Below are positions 1 to 5,531 of a stretch of DNA of 7,581 bases, piece after piece. The stretch lies in the NCBI GenBank assembly GCA_964472605.1, contig CAYYLG010000024.1, forward strand, positions 1-7,581, given 5' to 3'. The position numbers and the translations under genes are program-made. Every line of letters begins with the position of its first letter. The first letter of the stretch is position 1. The stretch is from JANNXY01 sp964472605. Its GTDB lineage: Bacteria; Patescibacteriota; Minisyncoccia; Phycocordibacterales; CAIZIN01. Under the pieces are notes generated by a model. It saw nothing but the letters and a program-made list of their open reading frames with translations. It did not search any database and was not told where the DNA came from.

Positions 1-318
1 ATGACTGTAGGAAAGATTATCTCTGCTGTACCTGTAGAGGGAAGTGAGAAACTCCTAAAACTGTCTGTTGATTTTGGAGAAAGAAATGAAGATGGTAGTA
101 GTAAGCCAAGACAGGTTGTTTCTGGTATTGCAAAGTACTTTCCTGATATTTCAGTGCTTGTTGATACCAAGCATCCCTTTGTGACAAATCTTGAACCAAG
201 AATGATCATGGGTTTAGAAAGCCAAGCAATGATTCTTGCAGCATCAGATAAAAATTCTGGAGGCTTCTCACTTCTAAATGTAGATAACTCAATCGGAGAG
301 GGGACAAAACTTTCTTAA
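1..318 (+). CDS. metG: Methionyl-tRNA synthetase-type C-terminal tRNA-binding (OB-fold) domain, probably 5'-truncated
   Basis: This is the EMAP/CsaA-like OB-fold domain that binds tRNA, found at the C-terminus of bacterial methionyl-tRNA synthetase or as a short separate chain. Seen: the family signatures VGKI..A.PVEGSEKLLKL (residues 3-21), PRQVVSGIAKYF (36-47) and NLEPR..MGLESQAMILAA (63-81), ending at TAA 316-318. The reading frame is open to the first base. Family members usually have a short lead such as a phenylalanine- and lysine-rich segment before the VGKI strand, so the ATG at base 1 is probably an internal Met and the gene starts upstream. Whether the whole gene encodes full MetRS or a stand-alone domain of about 110 residues cannot be seen here. 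The pilus operon promoter begins at its very end. Confidence 0.8.
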   Translation: MTVGKIISAVPVEGSEKLLKLSVDFGERNEDGSSKPRQVVSGIAKYFPDISVLVDTKHPFVTNLEPRMIMGLESQAMILAASDKNSGGFSLLNVDNSIGEGTKLS

Positions 319-330
319 GTAAGTTATAAT
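301..330 (+). promoter_or_regulatory. Promoter of the pilMNO operon (leaderless type)
   Basis: A perfect -10 hexamer TATAAT lies at 325-330. A weak -35 match, GGGACA, is at 301-306 with an 18-base spacer. Six bases (331-336) separate the -10 from the ATG at 337, so transcription would start at or next to that start codon. The same spacing recurs before 2923, 6150 and 6815. Confidence 0.6.
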
Positions 331-336
331 ATGTGC

Positions 337-1410
337 ATGCATAATCTGTATCGCACATTAGCACATTGGTTTCCGATACCTAAAATAATCGACATGAAGT
401 ATGCCGGTGTGCATATTACTTCCAATAATAAGATTATATATTTAGAGTGTGATCATAAAGGTGATTTTCTAATACCAACCAAAGCAGAAATTGTCACCTT
501 CAAGAGAGAAAATGATGATGATGTTTCAGATTTGGTGCAAAAGTTATCAGAGTTAAAGAAAAAATATAATACCGAATTCGTTAAGGTTAGTATCCCTGAA
601 TCTAAGAGTTATTTATTTGAGGTAGAGATTCCAAAGGTAGAAGGTGCAGACATTAGAGACGCTGTTGCATTTACAATTGAAGAGAAAGCCCCTGTGTCAC
701 TTTCTGAAATTGTGTTTGGGTATAAAATAACAGATGATTTTGATCCAGAGATATATAAAGTAGCTGTAGGTGTTGTTCCATTGCCAATAATAAATTCATA
801 TATAGAAACATTTAATAGTGCTGGTTTCATACCAATCACATTTAAAGTTGAGGCTCAGGCAGTGGTGAATGCTGTTGTAGAGAAAGGGAATACAGAGAAT
901 GTAATGGTTGTTTCGATAAAAGAAAATAAAACAGTTATTACCTTAGTCCAAAACGGCGGAGTGTTTTTATCAACAACTGTTGATACAGGAGGTGCTGCAT
1001 TTGATGCTGTACTAAAGAGGGAGTTTCCAGATGCAAACGAAAAGGAATTGAAGGATATTAAGTACCATACTAATTTTATAAGTGAAAATACAAATCCTAA
1101 AATTCAGGCAGACTTTTTAGAAATTTCATCACTGATTAAAAATAATTTAAATAAATATTATATTTATTGGTTAACACATAAAGCGAATACTAATTCATCA
1201 CATAAAGAACTAGACAAGATAATTGTCGTTGGGGACGAGTCTTGTATACCTGGTTTTATTGATTATTTGAAGTCTAATCTTAAGGTTTTAGTTGAGGAGG
1301 GTAATGTGTGGGTTAATTGCTTCTCACTTACTGATCATGTTCCGATCATACACAAAATAGATTCCTTTGATTATGCTGAGTGTGTAGGTTTATTAGTTGG
1401 ACAAGAATAA
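337..1410 (+). CDS. pilM: PilM-like type IV pilus assembly protein (degenerate actin-like fold)
   Basis: PilM is a cytoplasmic actin/FtsA-like protein that normally binds ATP and the N-terminal tail of PilN. Seen from the 337 start (357 residues): an N-terminal stretch with FPIPKI, AGVHITSNNKIIYLE (23-37) where PilM has its first phosphate loop, SYLFEVEIPKVEGADIRDAV (91-110), VVSIKENKTVITL (191-203) at the second loop position, and VVGDESCIPGFIDYL (297-311) matching the GG-IPGL strand. The acidic residues expected in both phosphate loops are absent (His and Ser instead), so ATP binding is doubtful. An ATG at 331 is in frame, but it would sit inside the expected -10 to start gap, so 337 is preferred. 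The pilN-like gene follows after one base. The assignment rests on motifs plus gene order; sequence similarity to classical PilM is low. Confidence 0.72.
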   Translation: MHNLYRTLAHWFPIPKIIDMKYAGVHITSNNKIIYLECDHKGDFLIPTKAEIVTFKRENDDDVSDLVQKLSELKKKYNTEFVKVSIPESKSYLFEVEIPKVEGADIRDAVAFTIEEKAPVSLSEIVFGYKITDDFDPEIYKVAVGVVPLPIINSYIETFNSAGFIPITFKVEAQAVVNAVVEKGNTENVMVVSIKENKTVITLVQNGGVFLSTTVDTGGAAFDAVLKREFPDANEKELKDIKYHTNFISENTNPKIQADFLEISSLIKNNLNKYYIYWLTHKANTNSSHKELDKIIVVGDESCIPGFIDYLKSNLKVLVEEGNVWVNCFSLTDHVPIIHKIDSFDYAECVGLLVGQE

Positions 1411-1411
1411 T

Positions 1412-1942
1412 ATGCTTCATTTATTACCAAACGAATATAGAGACAAGATTAGGAAAATCTACTTATATAGATTTGGGGTTTTGTCAGTATGGTTAATCTT
1501 TTGTCTAGGGATTGTTGGGGTTGTTTCACTTATTCCCGCGTATCTTTTGGTTCATTTCGAAAAGCAAGATATAAGCAGTAGATTAGGTAGTGTCGGGAGT
1601 GATATGGCTTCGAGTACTGAAGAATCAAAACTGAAGTCATTAGAAAGGAAGATAGATACCAATCTCTCTTATATTTCAGATTCAAAGCAAGCGGTTGAGA
1701 AAATTGAAAAGGTTTTAGCTTTAAAAAACTCAGGAGTCGGTATCACTGCTATTAGTGTAGATAAAGATGTATTTACTATAGGTGGAATAAGCGCAACACG
1801 TTCGGATTTGTTTGATTTTGAGAAGAAGCTTAAGTTACAAGAATGGATTTCAAATGTAGACTTACCAGTAAAGGTTTTTGCTCAAGATAAGGATATATCA
1901 TTTAATGCAGTATTAACTATACCTACAAATGAAAATAAATAA
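1412..1942 (+). CDS. pilN: PilN-like type IV pilus inner-membrane assembly protein
   Basis: PilN is a bitopic inner-membrane protein whose cytoplasmic N-terminus docks into PilM and whose extracytoplasmic domain pairs with PilO. Seen (176 residues): N-terminal MLHLLPNEYRDKIRK, which matches the PilN INLLP signature, one transmembrane helix at about residues 22-47, a charged helical and likely coiled-coil stretch at 68-105, then an alpha/beta domain including ITAISVDKDVFTIGG (111-125), a Leu/Phe-rich helix, and WISNVDLPVKVF (145-156). The frame is open further upstream to a TTG at 1397, but the ATG at 1412 puts the LLP motif at the N-terminus and leaves the upstream TAA intact, so it is preferred. 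The end overlaps the next gene by 14 bases, which suggests translational coupling. Confidence 0.78.
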   Translation: MLHLLPNEYRDKIRKIYLYRFGVLSVWLIFCLGIVGVVSLIPAYLLVHFEKQDISSRLGSVGSDMASSTEESKLKSLERKIDTNLSYISDSKQAVEKIEKVLALKNSGVGITAISVDKDVFTIGGISATRSDLFDFEKKLKLQEWISNVDLPVKVFAQDKDISFNAVLTIPTNENK

Positions 1943-2468
1943 TGATAAAAAAATAGGATTAGGGTTAGCAATTATTTGTACAGCGTGTATATTTTTGGTA
2001 TATGCTGCGATGTACTTTTTAATATATAGGGAGTCTGTGTTCGTGGAGAGTGAATATCAGAAGCTTATAAATGGGGAAAATATAAAAAAGGAAACTGAGG
2101 CATACAACAAACTTAATGAATCAAATAAAAATTTGTTTCAAAAAATAAATAGTAAATATTCTATTGGAAATGATACGGTGGTAATAATTGATGAGCTAGA
2201 AAAATTTGCCTCCTCAAAAAAACTTGTTTTAAGTATCGAAAATATTAACAATGGTCCAAGGGGAGATTCAACTGAAAATATGATCAGTGTTAGCCTAAGG
2301 TTAAGAGGGGATAGGGATAATCTATTCAACTTTTTTAGAGATATTGGAAGTTTTTCATATATGGTTGATGTTGATAAACTTAAGTTTGCCAGAGTAGAGG
2401 AAGAAAAGGTTGTATCATGGGTGGCAAATGCGGAGATATATATTCCAATACTAAATAATGAAAACTAA
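1929..2468 (+). CDS. pilO: PilO-like type IV pilus inner-membrane assembly protein
   Basis: PilO forms a heterodimer with PilN that links the cytoplasmic pilus motor to the envelope. Seen (179 residues): a short Lys-rich cytoplasmic tail, one transmembrane helix at about 10-33, a hydrophilic helical coiled-coil-like stretch at 36-75, then a ferredoxin-like domain with IDELEKFASSKKLVLSIENI (87-106), ISVSLRLRGDRDNLFNFFRDI (119-139) and VDVDKLKFARV (146-156). That strand-helix-strand order is typical of PilO. Primary sequence conservation in this family is weak, so topology and position directly after pilN carry much of the call. The start ATG overlaps the end of pilN by 14 bases. No Shine-Dalgarno sequence is visible, consistent with coupling to pilN translation. 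Confidence 0.72.
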   Translation: MKINNDKKIGLGLAIICTACIFLVYAAMYFLIYRESVFVESEYQKLINGENIKKETEAYNKLNESNKNLFQKINSKYSIGNDTVVIIDELEKFASSKKLVLSIENINNGPRGDSTENMISVSLRLRGDRDNLFNFFRDIGSFSYMVDVDKLKFARVEEEKVVSWVANAEIYIPILNNEN

Positions 2469-2473
2469 TATAT

Positions 2474-2764
2474 ATGAATAATAAAATATCAAAATTTTCT
2501 TTCAGCAGGTGGAACCATGACAGACTTGAAACGTTGTCTTTCTTTGGTTCTAACCGTTATATAGATTGGATGATAGTTTTAGGTCTATTTTTTGTTTTAA
2601 TGCTGTGCATCTCCATTTGTGGTTTTTTTGTATATAAAGACTCAAAGAATTTAATAGAAGCCAAAAACAGTCAGAATGCTATCGATCTATCTGTAGATAT
2701 AAAGAGGGTGGGAGAAAAAATTGAAAGATTGAAATCAGCAATGTCGGTTGACGTTGTTCGATAA
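2474..2764 (+). CDS. Small single-pass membrane protein of the pilus operon, function unknown
   Basis: I do not recognise a named family. The 96-residue product has a polar, aromatic and basic N-terminus (1-30), one strong transmembrane helix at about 32-54 (WMIVLGLFF then VLMLCISICGFFVY), and a charged helical tail (55-96) that could form a coiled coil. It starts 5 bases after the pilO-like stop, so it is very probably co-transcribed with pilM-pilN-pilO. In classical clusters this slot holds pilP, a lipoprotein; there is no lipobox here, so it is not a PilP by sequence. It could be a third membrane partner replacing PilP, or a short pilin-like or accessory subunit. It ends at TAA just before the tRNA-Arg promoter region. 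Confidence 0.7.
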   Translation: MNNKISKFSFSRWNHDRLETLSFFGSNRYIDWMIVLGLFFVLMLCISICGFFVYKDSKNLIEAKNSQNAIDLSVDIKRVGEKIERLKSAMSVDVVR

Positions 2765-2775
2765 AATGATAGCAT
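2748..2775 (+). promoter_or_regulatory. Candidate promoter of tRNA-Arg
   Basis: TTGACG at 2748-2753 (five of six to the -35 consensus) and TAGCAT at 2770-2775 (four of six to the -10) are 16 bases apart. Transcription would begin near 2782, about 16 bases before the tRNA. The -35 lies inside the end of the small membrane protein gene. Read-through from the pilus operon is an alternative. Confidence 0.4.
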
Positions 2776-2797
2776 TCGATTGTTCTTGTGATTATTT

Positions 2798-2869
2798 GCC
2801 TCTGTAGTTCAATGGATAGAACTGCGGACTTCTAAGCCGTCAATGTTGGTTCGATTCCAACCAGAGGCA
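2798..2869 (+). tRNA. tRNA-Arg (anticodon TCT)
   Basis: A full cloverleaf of 72 bases is visible. The acceptor stem GCCTCTG/CAGAGGC is perfect, the D stem is GTTC/GAAC, the anticodon loop CTTCTAA (2829-2835) reads TCT, and the T arm is GTTGG-TTCGATT-CCAAC. It decodes AGA and possibly AGG. The 3' CCA is not encoded. The anticodon stem has an A-G mismatch at its loop-closing pair (2828 and 2836, positions 31/39) and a G-T pair at its base. It separates the pilMNO operon from the pilin-like gene. Confidence 0.95.
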
Positions 2870-2908
2870 CAAACTGTTACTAACTTTCTGGTCATAGTTT
2901 TTTACTTT

Positions 2909-2922
2909 GATACAATATCTTT
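2909..2922 (+). promoter_or_regulatory. Extended -10 promoter of the pilin-like gene (leaderless type)
   Basis: TGATACAAT spans 2908-2916: an extended TGn motif followed by TACAAT at 2911-2916, then six bases, then ATG at 2923. No convincing -35 is seen, which is typical of extended -10 promoters. The 19-base module TTGATACAATATCTTTATG matches the one before the HNH gene at 17 of 19 positions. Confidence 0.65.
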
Positions 2923-4131
2923 ATGAATTTCAAAAGAGGCTTTACCGTGGTAGAAGTAATGCTTGTTGTAACGATCATCTCTGTATTATCGGTTGTTACA
3001 ATTTCTTTTGTTTCTCTTTCTAGAGATAGGGCTAAGGATGCAAAGGTTCAGCAGGAAAAAGTTTTGGTAAAGGGTGTGATAGAGGCGTATGCAGCTGAGC
3101 ATGGTGGTTATCCAAACCCAAGTAGAGGACAAGGAGCGGCTCTTTATTGTGTAGGAGGGACTGAGTGTGCCATAAACAGTCATTCTATTAGCTCATACAT
3201 AGATCCAACAACAGGAAATACTGTTGATAATGGTGAGGGTTTTCAATTGTCTGATCTTATTAGCTTTACAGGTGAAGATGGTTTGTCCCAAGGATTTGTA
3301 TATGTATCATGCGGAACAGATGAGCCTACATGTGAGGATAATGGTTTAATATACAGTCTTTCTGACGGAGAGTATATTTCTTACTTTGATGGAACTGACG
3401 AAAAACTTGAAGGTGATGATGATTATATAAATATTGGTATTGATCTAGATAAATATCCAAGAATAGGTGGAGGGGATAATCCGGATCCAAATGCTTACAC
3501 TTCAACATGCAGAGAGAGTGATTACCCAAGTAACTTTGGAGCATTTGCACTCTTTGGTTATTGTCAGGAATCTCAGAGTACTGCGGGTAAGTGGTACTGT
3601 TCTCAAGATTGTTCACAGATTGTAACAAATAATCCTGTATGTGATCCTGCTATACATTATGTTGATAATTGTCAGTATGGAGAAACATTAAATGGTTATG
3701 AACCATATTGTAGTGGTTCTTGTAGATTATATTCTGAGGAGTTTCCAGTTCAATGTATTGGCGGGCCAGGGGATCAGAGTCAATGTTATAATGATGGTGG
3801 TCATTGGAGTTGTAAAGATTCTCAATATTGTGCGATGGTTTGTGATCCAAGTGATCCGTGTGGAGATATGGACGGTGATGGTATTCAAAACCAAGATGAG
3901 CTACCTGGATGTCAAAATAACCCCCTGTCTTCCTGTGGTAATGATGAAGACGAAGATCTTGTGTTAAATGATAATGATAATTGTCCTCAAATATCAAATC
4001 CAGGACAAGAAAACTTCGATCAATATTTACCTGGCGGTGATGCATGGGGAGATGCTTGTGATAATGACGATGATGCGGATGGTGTGGATGGTTCAGTAGA
4101 TTCAAATGATTTAGATCCGAATGTTCAGTAG
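2923..4131 (+). CDS. Type IV pilin-like surface protein with Cys-rich region and thrombospondin type 3-like repeats
   Basis: The 402-residue product starts with a short basic leader MNFKRG and FTVVEVMLVVTIISVLSVVT, the type III prepilin signal: predicted prepilin-peptidase cleavage after Gly6, Glu at mature position 5, then a hydrophobic helix to about residue 32. A pseudopilin-like GVIEAYAAEHGGYPNP stretch follows (51-66). The rest is extracellular by topology. Residues 196-313 are Cys-rich; the whole protein has 22 cysteines, an even number compatible with disulfides. The tail (313-402) has Ca-binding loops: CGDMDGDGIQNQDE (313-326), DNDNCPQISNPGQ (350-362), WGDACDNDDDADGVDG (375-390) and a final DSNDLDPN, as in thrombospondin type 3 repeats. 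Far larger than ordinary pilins, so it is more likely a minor, tip or adhesive subunit than the main fibre. It has its own promoter and lies just after the pilMNO operon. Confidence 0.82.
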   Translation: MNFKRGFTVVEVMLVVTIISVLSVVTISFVSLSRDRAKDAKVQQEKVLVKGVIEAYAAEHGGYPNPSRGQGAALYCVGGTECAINSHSISSYIDPTTGNTVDNGEGFQLSDLISFTGEDGLSQGFVYVSCGTDEPTCEDNGLIYSLSDGEYISYFDGTDEKLEGDDDYINIGIDLDKYPRIGGGDNPDPNAYTSTCRESDYPSNFGAFALFGYCQESQSTAGKWYCSQDCSQIVTNNPVCDPAIHYVDNCQYGETLNGYEPYCSGSCRLYSEEFPVQCIGGPGDQSQCYNDGGHWSCKDSQYCAMVCDPSDPCGDMDGDGIQNQDELPGCQNNPLSSCGNDEDEDLVLNDNDNCPQISNPGQENFDQYLPGGDAWGDACDNDDDADGVDGSVDSNDLDPNVQ

Positions 4132-4132
4132 C

Positions 4133-4161
4133 TTGAATTAATTTCATTTTTCAGGTAATCT
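4133..4161 (+). promoter_or_regulatory. Weak candidate promoter of the tRNA-Val / pseudouridine synthase unit
   Basis: TTGAAT at 4133-4138 (good -35) and TAATCT at 4156-4161 (poor -10) are 17 bases apart, placing a start near 4168, a few bases before the tRNA. The gap between the pilin-like gene and the tRNA is only 40 bases and holds no terminator I can see, so read-through is also possible. Confidence 0.35.
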
Positions 4162-4171
4162 CTTTATTAAT

Positions 4172-4244
4172 GCGCGATTAGCTCAGTTGGTAGAGCAACC
4201 CGTTTACACCGGGAAGGTCGGGGGTTCGAGTCCCTCATCGCGCA
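4172..4244 (+). tRNA. tRNA-Val (anticodon TAC)
   Basis: A 73-base cloverleaf: acceptor GCGCGAT/ATCGCGC, D stem GCTC/GAGC with the AGTTGGTA loop, anticodon loop TTTACAC (4203-4209) reading TAC, five-base variable region, T arm GGGGG-TTCGAGT-CCCTC, discriminator A at 4244. CCA is not encoded. The outer anticodon-stem pair is A-A (4198 and 4214, positions 27/43). The next gene's ATG is only four bases after its 3' end. Confidence 0.96.
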
Positions 4245-4248
4245 CAAA

Positions 4249-4971
4249 ATGTTTCCAACTATTATCTCAGAAACCAAAGATTATTTGGTTATAAACAAAC
4301 CTGCTGGGCTCATGGTTCATGGTGACGGAAAGACCAAAGAAAAAACTTTGGCTGATTGGATTTTAGCTAAATATCCAGAGATAAAGGACGTTGGTGAGGC
4401 ATGGACTAATCCTGAGGGTGAAGTTATATATCGTCCAGGTATTGTCCATAGACTCGATAGAGATACTTCAGGAATAATGATCATCGCCAAGAATCAAGAA
4501 ATGTTCGATTGTTTAAAAAAACAATTTCAAGATAGATTGGTGGAGAAAAAATACCATGCATTTGTATATGGAGAGATGAAAACTGTAAAAGGTGTAGTAG
4601 ATAGATCGATAGGTAGAAGCACTTCTGATTTTCGTAAATATTCTGCTCAGAGGGGAGCTAGGGGCGAGATGAGAGATGCTGTAACGAATTATAGAGTACT
4701 TAATAAAGGAGCGGGGATGACTTTGGTGGAGGTAGAGCCAAAGACCGGTAGGACGCATCAGATTCGTGTACATATGAAGGCCATAAATCATCCAGTTGTC
4801 TGTGACAAACTCTATGCACCAAACCATGAATGCATGCTTGGGTTTGGCAGAACAGCCCTTCATGCCAAAGAGTTATCATTTTTGGATCTAGGTGGCGATA
4901 GGATTAGCTTTGAGGCTCCCTACCCAGAGGACTTTAGTAGGGCGGTTGCAGAGTTCAGCGCCTTGTGTTAG
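4249..4971 (+). CDS. RluA/RluD-family RNA pseudouridine synthase
   Basis: This enzyme isomerises uridine to pseudouridine in rRNA or tRNA. Seen (240 residues): INKPAGLMVHG (15-25), the catalytic motif HRLDRDTSG (67-75) with the nucleophilic Asp at residue 70, KKYHAFVYGEM (100-110), and GRTHQIRVHM (167-176), in the normal order for the family. There is no N-terminal S4 domain, unlike typical RluC/RluD, so the chain is a lone catalytic domain; which uridine it targets cannot be told. A short insert with TNPEGEVIYRP sits before the catalytic motif, as in several CPR homologues as I recall them. The ATG lies four bases after the tRNA-Val 3' end with no Shine-Dalgarno sequence, so the mRNA is probably made by tRNA 3' processing. 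The gene ends at TAG 26 bases before rplS. Confidence 0.92.
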   Translation: MFPTIISETKDYLVINKPAGLMVHGDGKTKEKTLADWILAKYPEIKDVGEAWTNPEGEVIYRPGIVHRLDRDTSGIMIIAKNQEMFDCLKKQFQDRLVEKKYHAFVYGEMKTVKGVVDRSIGRSTSDFRKYSAQRGARGEMRDAVTNYRVLNKGAGMTLVEVEPKTGRTHQIRVHMKAINHPVVCDKLYAPNHECMLGFGRTALHAKELSFLDLGGDRISFEAPYPEDFSRAVAEFSALC

Positions 4972-4997
4972 AGTATCCGTCACAAACATACATATAT

Positions 4998-5381
4998 ATG
5001 GTAGTAATTTCACCCGTAAAAATTGAAGAAAGAAAAGCTCTAAAGATGAAATCAGGAGACACTGTTCGTGTTCACCAGAAAGTAAAAGACGGAGACAAGT
5101 ACCGTGTACAGGTTTTCGAAGGAATGGTGCTTGCTCGTAAGCATGGTACTGACGCTGGGGCAACATTTACTGTTCGTAAGGTGGTAGATGGTATAGGTGT
5201 AGAAAGAATTTTCCCACTTTACTCTCCAGTTATCGAAAAGATTGAGGTTACAAGAACTTCAAAGACTCGCAGAGCAAAACTATACTTTGTAAGAGACAAA
5301 GCCGTAAAGGAAATGAAGAAGAGAATGAAGATGGAGATGGTAAGACCAGAAGCGGAAGAAAAGGAAGAAACAAAAGCTTAA
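4998..5381 (+). CDS. rplS: 50S ribosomal protein L19
   Basis: L19 sits at the interface of the 30S and 50S subunits. Seen (127 residues): KSGDTVRVHQKVKDGDKYRVQVFEG (18-42), TFTVRKVVDGIGVERIFPLYSP (56-77), and RRAKLYFVRDK (91-101), all hallmark L19 blocks in order. A Lys/Glu-rich tail (102-127) extends past the usual core. The frame is open upstream to a GTG at 4965, but that would overlap the end of the pseudouridine synthase gene and add a non-conserved N-terminus; the ATG at 4998 gives the normal L19 start. No Shine-Dalgarno and no clear promoter are seen, so it is probably co-transcribed with the upstream tRNA-Val and pseudouridine synthase. It is followed within 5 bases by an intrinsic terminator. 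Confidence 0.96.
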   Translation: MVVISPVKIEERKALKMKSGDTVRVHQKVKDGDKYRVQVFEGMVLARKHGTDAGATFTVRKVVDGIGVERIFPLYSPVIEKIEVTRTSKTRRAKLYFVRDKAVKEMKKRMKMEMVRPEAEEKEETKA

Positions 5382-5385
5382 GGAG

Positions 5386-5410
5386 ATCCGGCAAGATGCC
5401 GGGTTTTTTG
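5386..5410 (+). terminator. Intrinsic terminator after rplS
   Basis: A stem CCGGCA (5388-5393), loop AGA, TGCCGG (5397-5402), extendable by a T-G and an A-T pair, is followed directly by TTTTTT (5404-5409). This is a textbook rho-independent terminator and ends the tRNA-Val / pseudouridine synthase / rplS unit. Confidence 0.93.
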
Positions 5411-5439
5411 TTGATTAAAAATATAAAGTTGAGTATAGT
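5411..5439 (+). promoter_or_regulatory. Promoter of tRNA-Leu and the adenosyltransferase gene
   Basis: TTGATT at 5411-5416 and TATAGT at 5434-5439 are 17 bases apart: a strong sigma-70-type pair placed directly after the rplS terminator. The predicted start, about 5446, is within two bases of the tRNA 5' end, so almost no 5' leader would need removing. It is the only promoter I can find for the downstream protein gene. Confidence 0.75.
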
Positions 5440-5447
5440 TCCTGCAT

Positions 5448-5529
5448 GCTCGGGTGATGAAATTGGTATACATGCACCCTTGAGGTGGGTGTGCCGTAAG
5501 GCGTGGAGGTTCAAGTCCTCTCCCGAGCA
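5448..5529 (+). tRNA. tRNA-Leu (anticodon GAG)
   Basis: An 82-base class II tRNA: acceptor GCTCGGG/CCCGAGC, D arm 5457-5473, anticodon stem CACCC/GGGTG with loop TTGAGGT reading GAG, a long variable arm (5492-5504) with a GCC/GGC hairpin, and T arm GGAGG-TTCAAGT-CCTCT. The long variable arm and anticodon both support leucine. CCA is not encoded. The next start codon lies two bases after the discriminator A at 5529. Confidence 0.96.
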
Positions 5530-5531
5530 CT

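Noticed and set aside
2871..2903. Possible terminator after tRNA-Arg (AAACT / AGTTT then a T-run)
   Set aside because: Only five A/T-rich pairs followed by mismatches and a long loop; too weak to call.
3650..4147. Long open frame on the minus strand opposite the pilin-like gene (165 codons)
   Set aside because: Its His/Tyr/Asn-rich translation is the antisense image of Asp/Gly/Cys-rich coding DNA, with no promoter or recognisable motif. The + strand protein has clear domains.
4965..4997. GTG start for ribosomal protein L19
   Set aside because: It overlaps the end of the upstream gene and adds 11 residues not seen in L19. The ATG at 4998 gives the normal start.
4986..5000. Leaderless -10 before rplS
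   Set aside because: The hexamer at the expected distance is ACATAC, with little match to TATAAT; nearby alternatives match only three of six and have other spacing.
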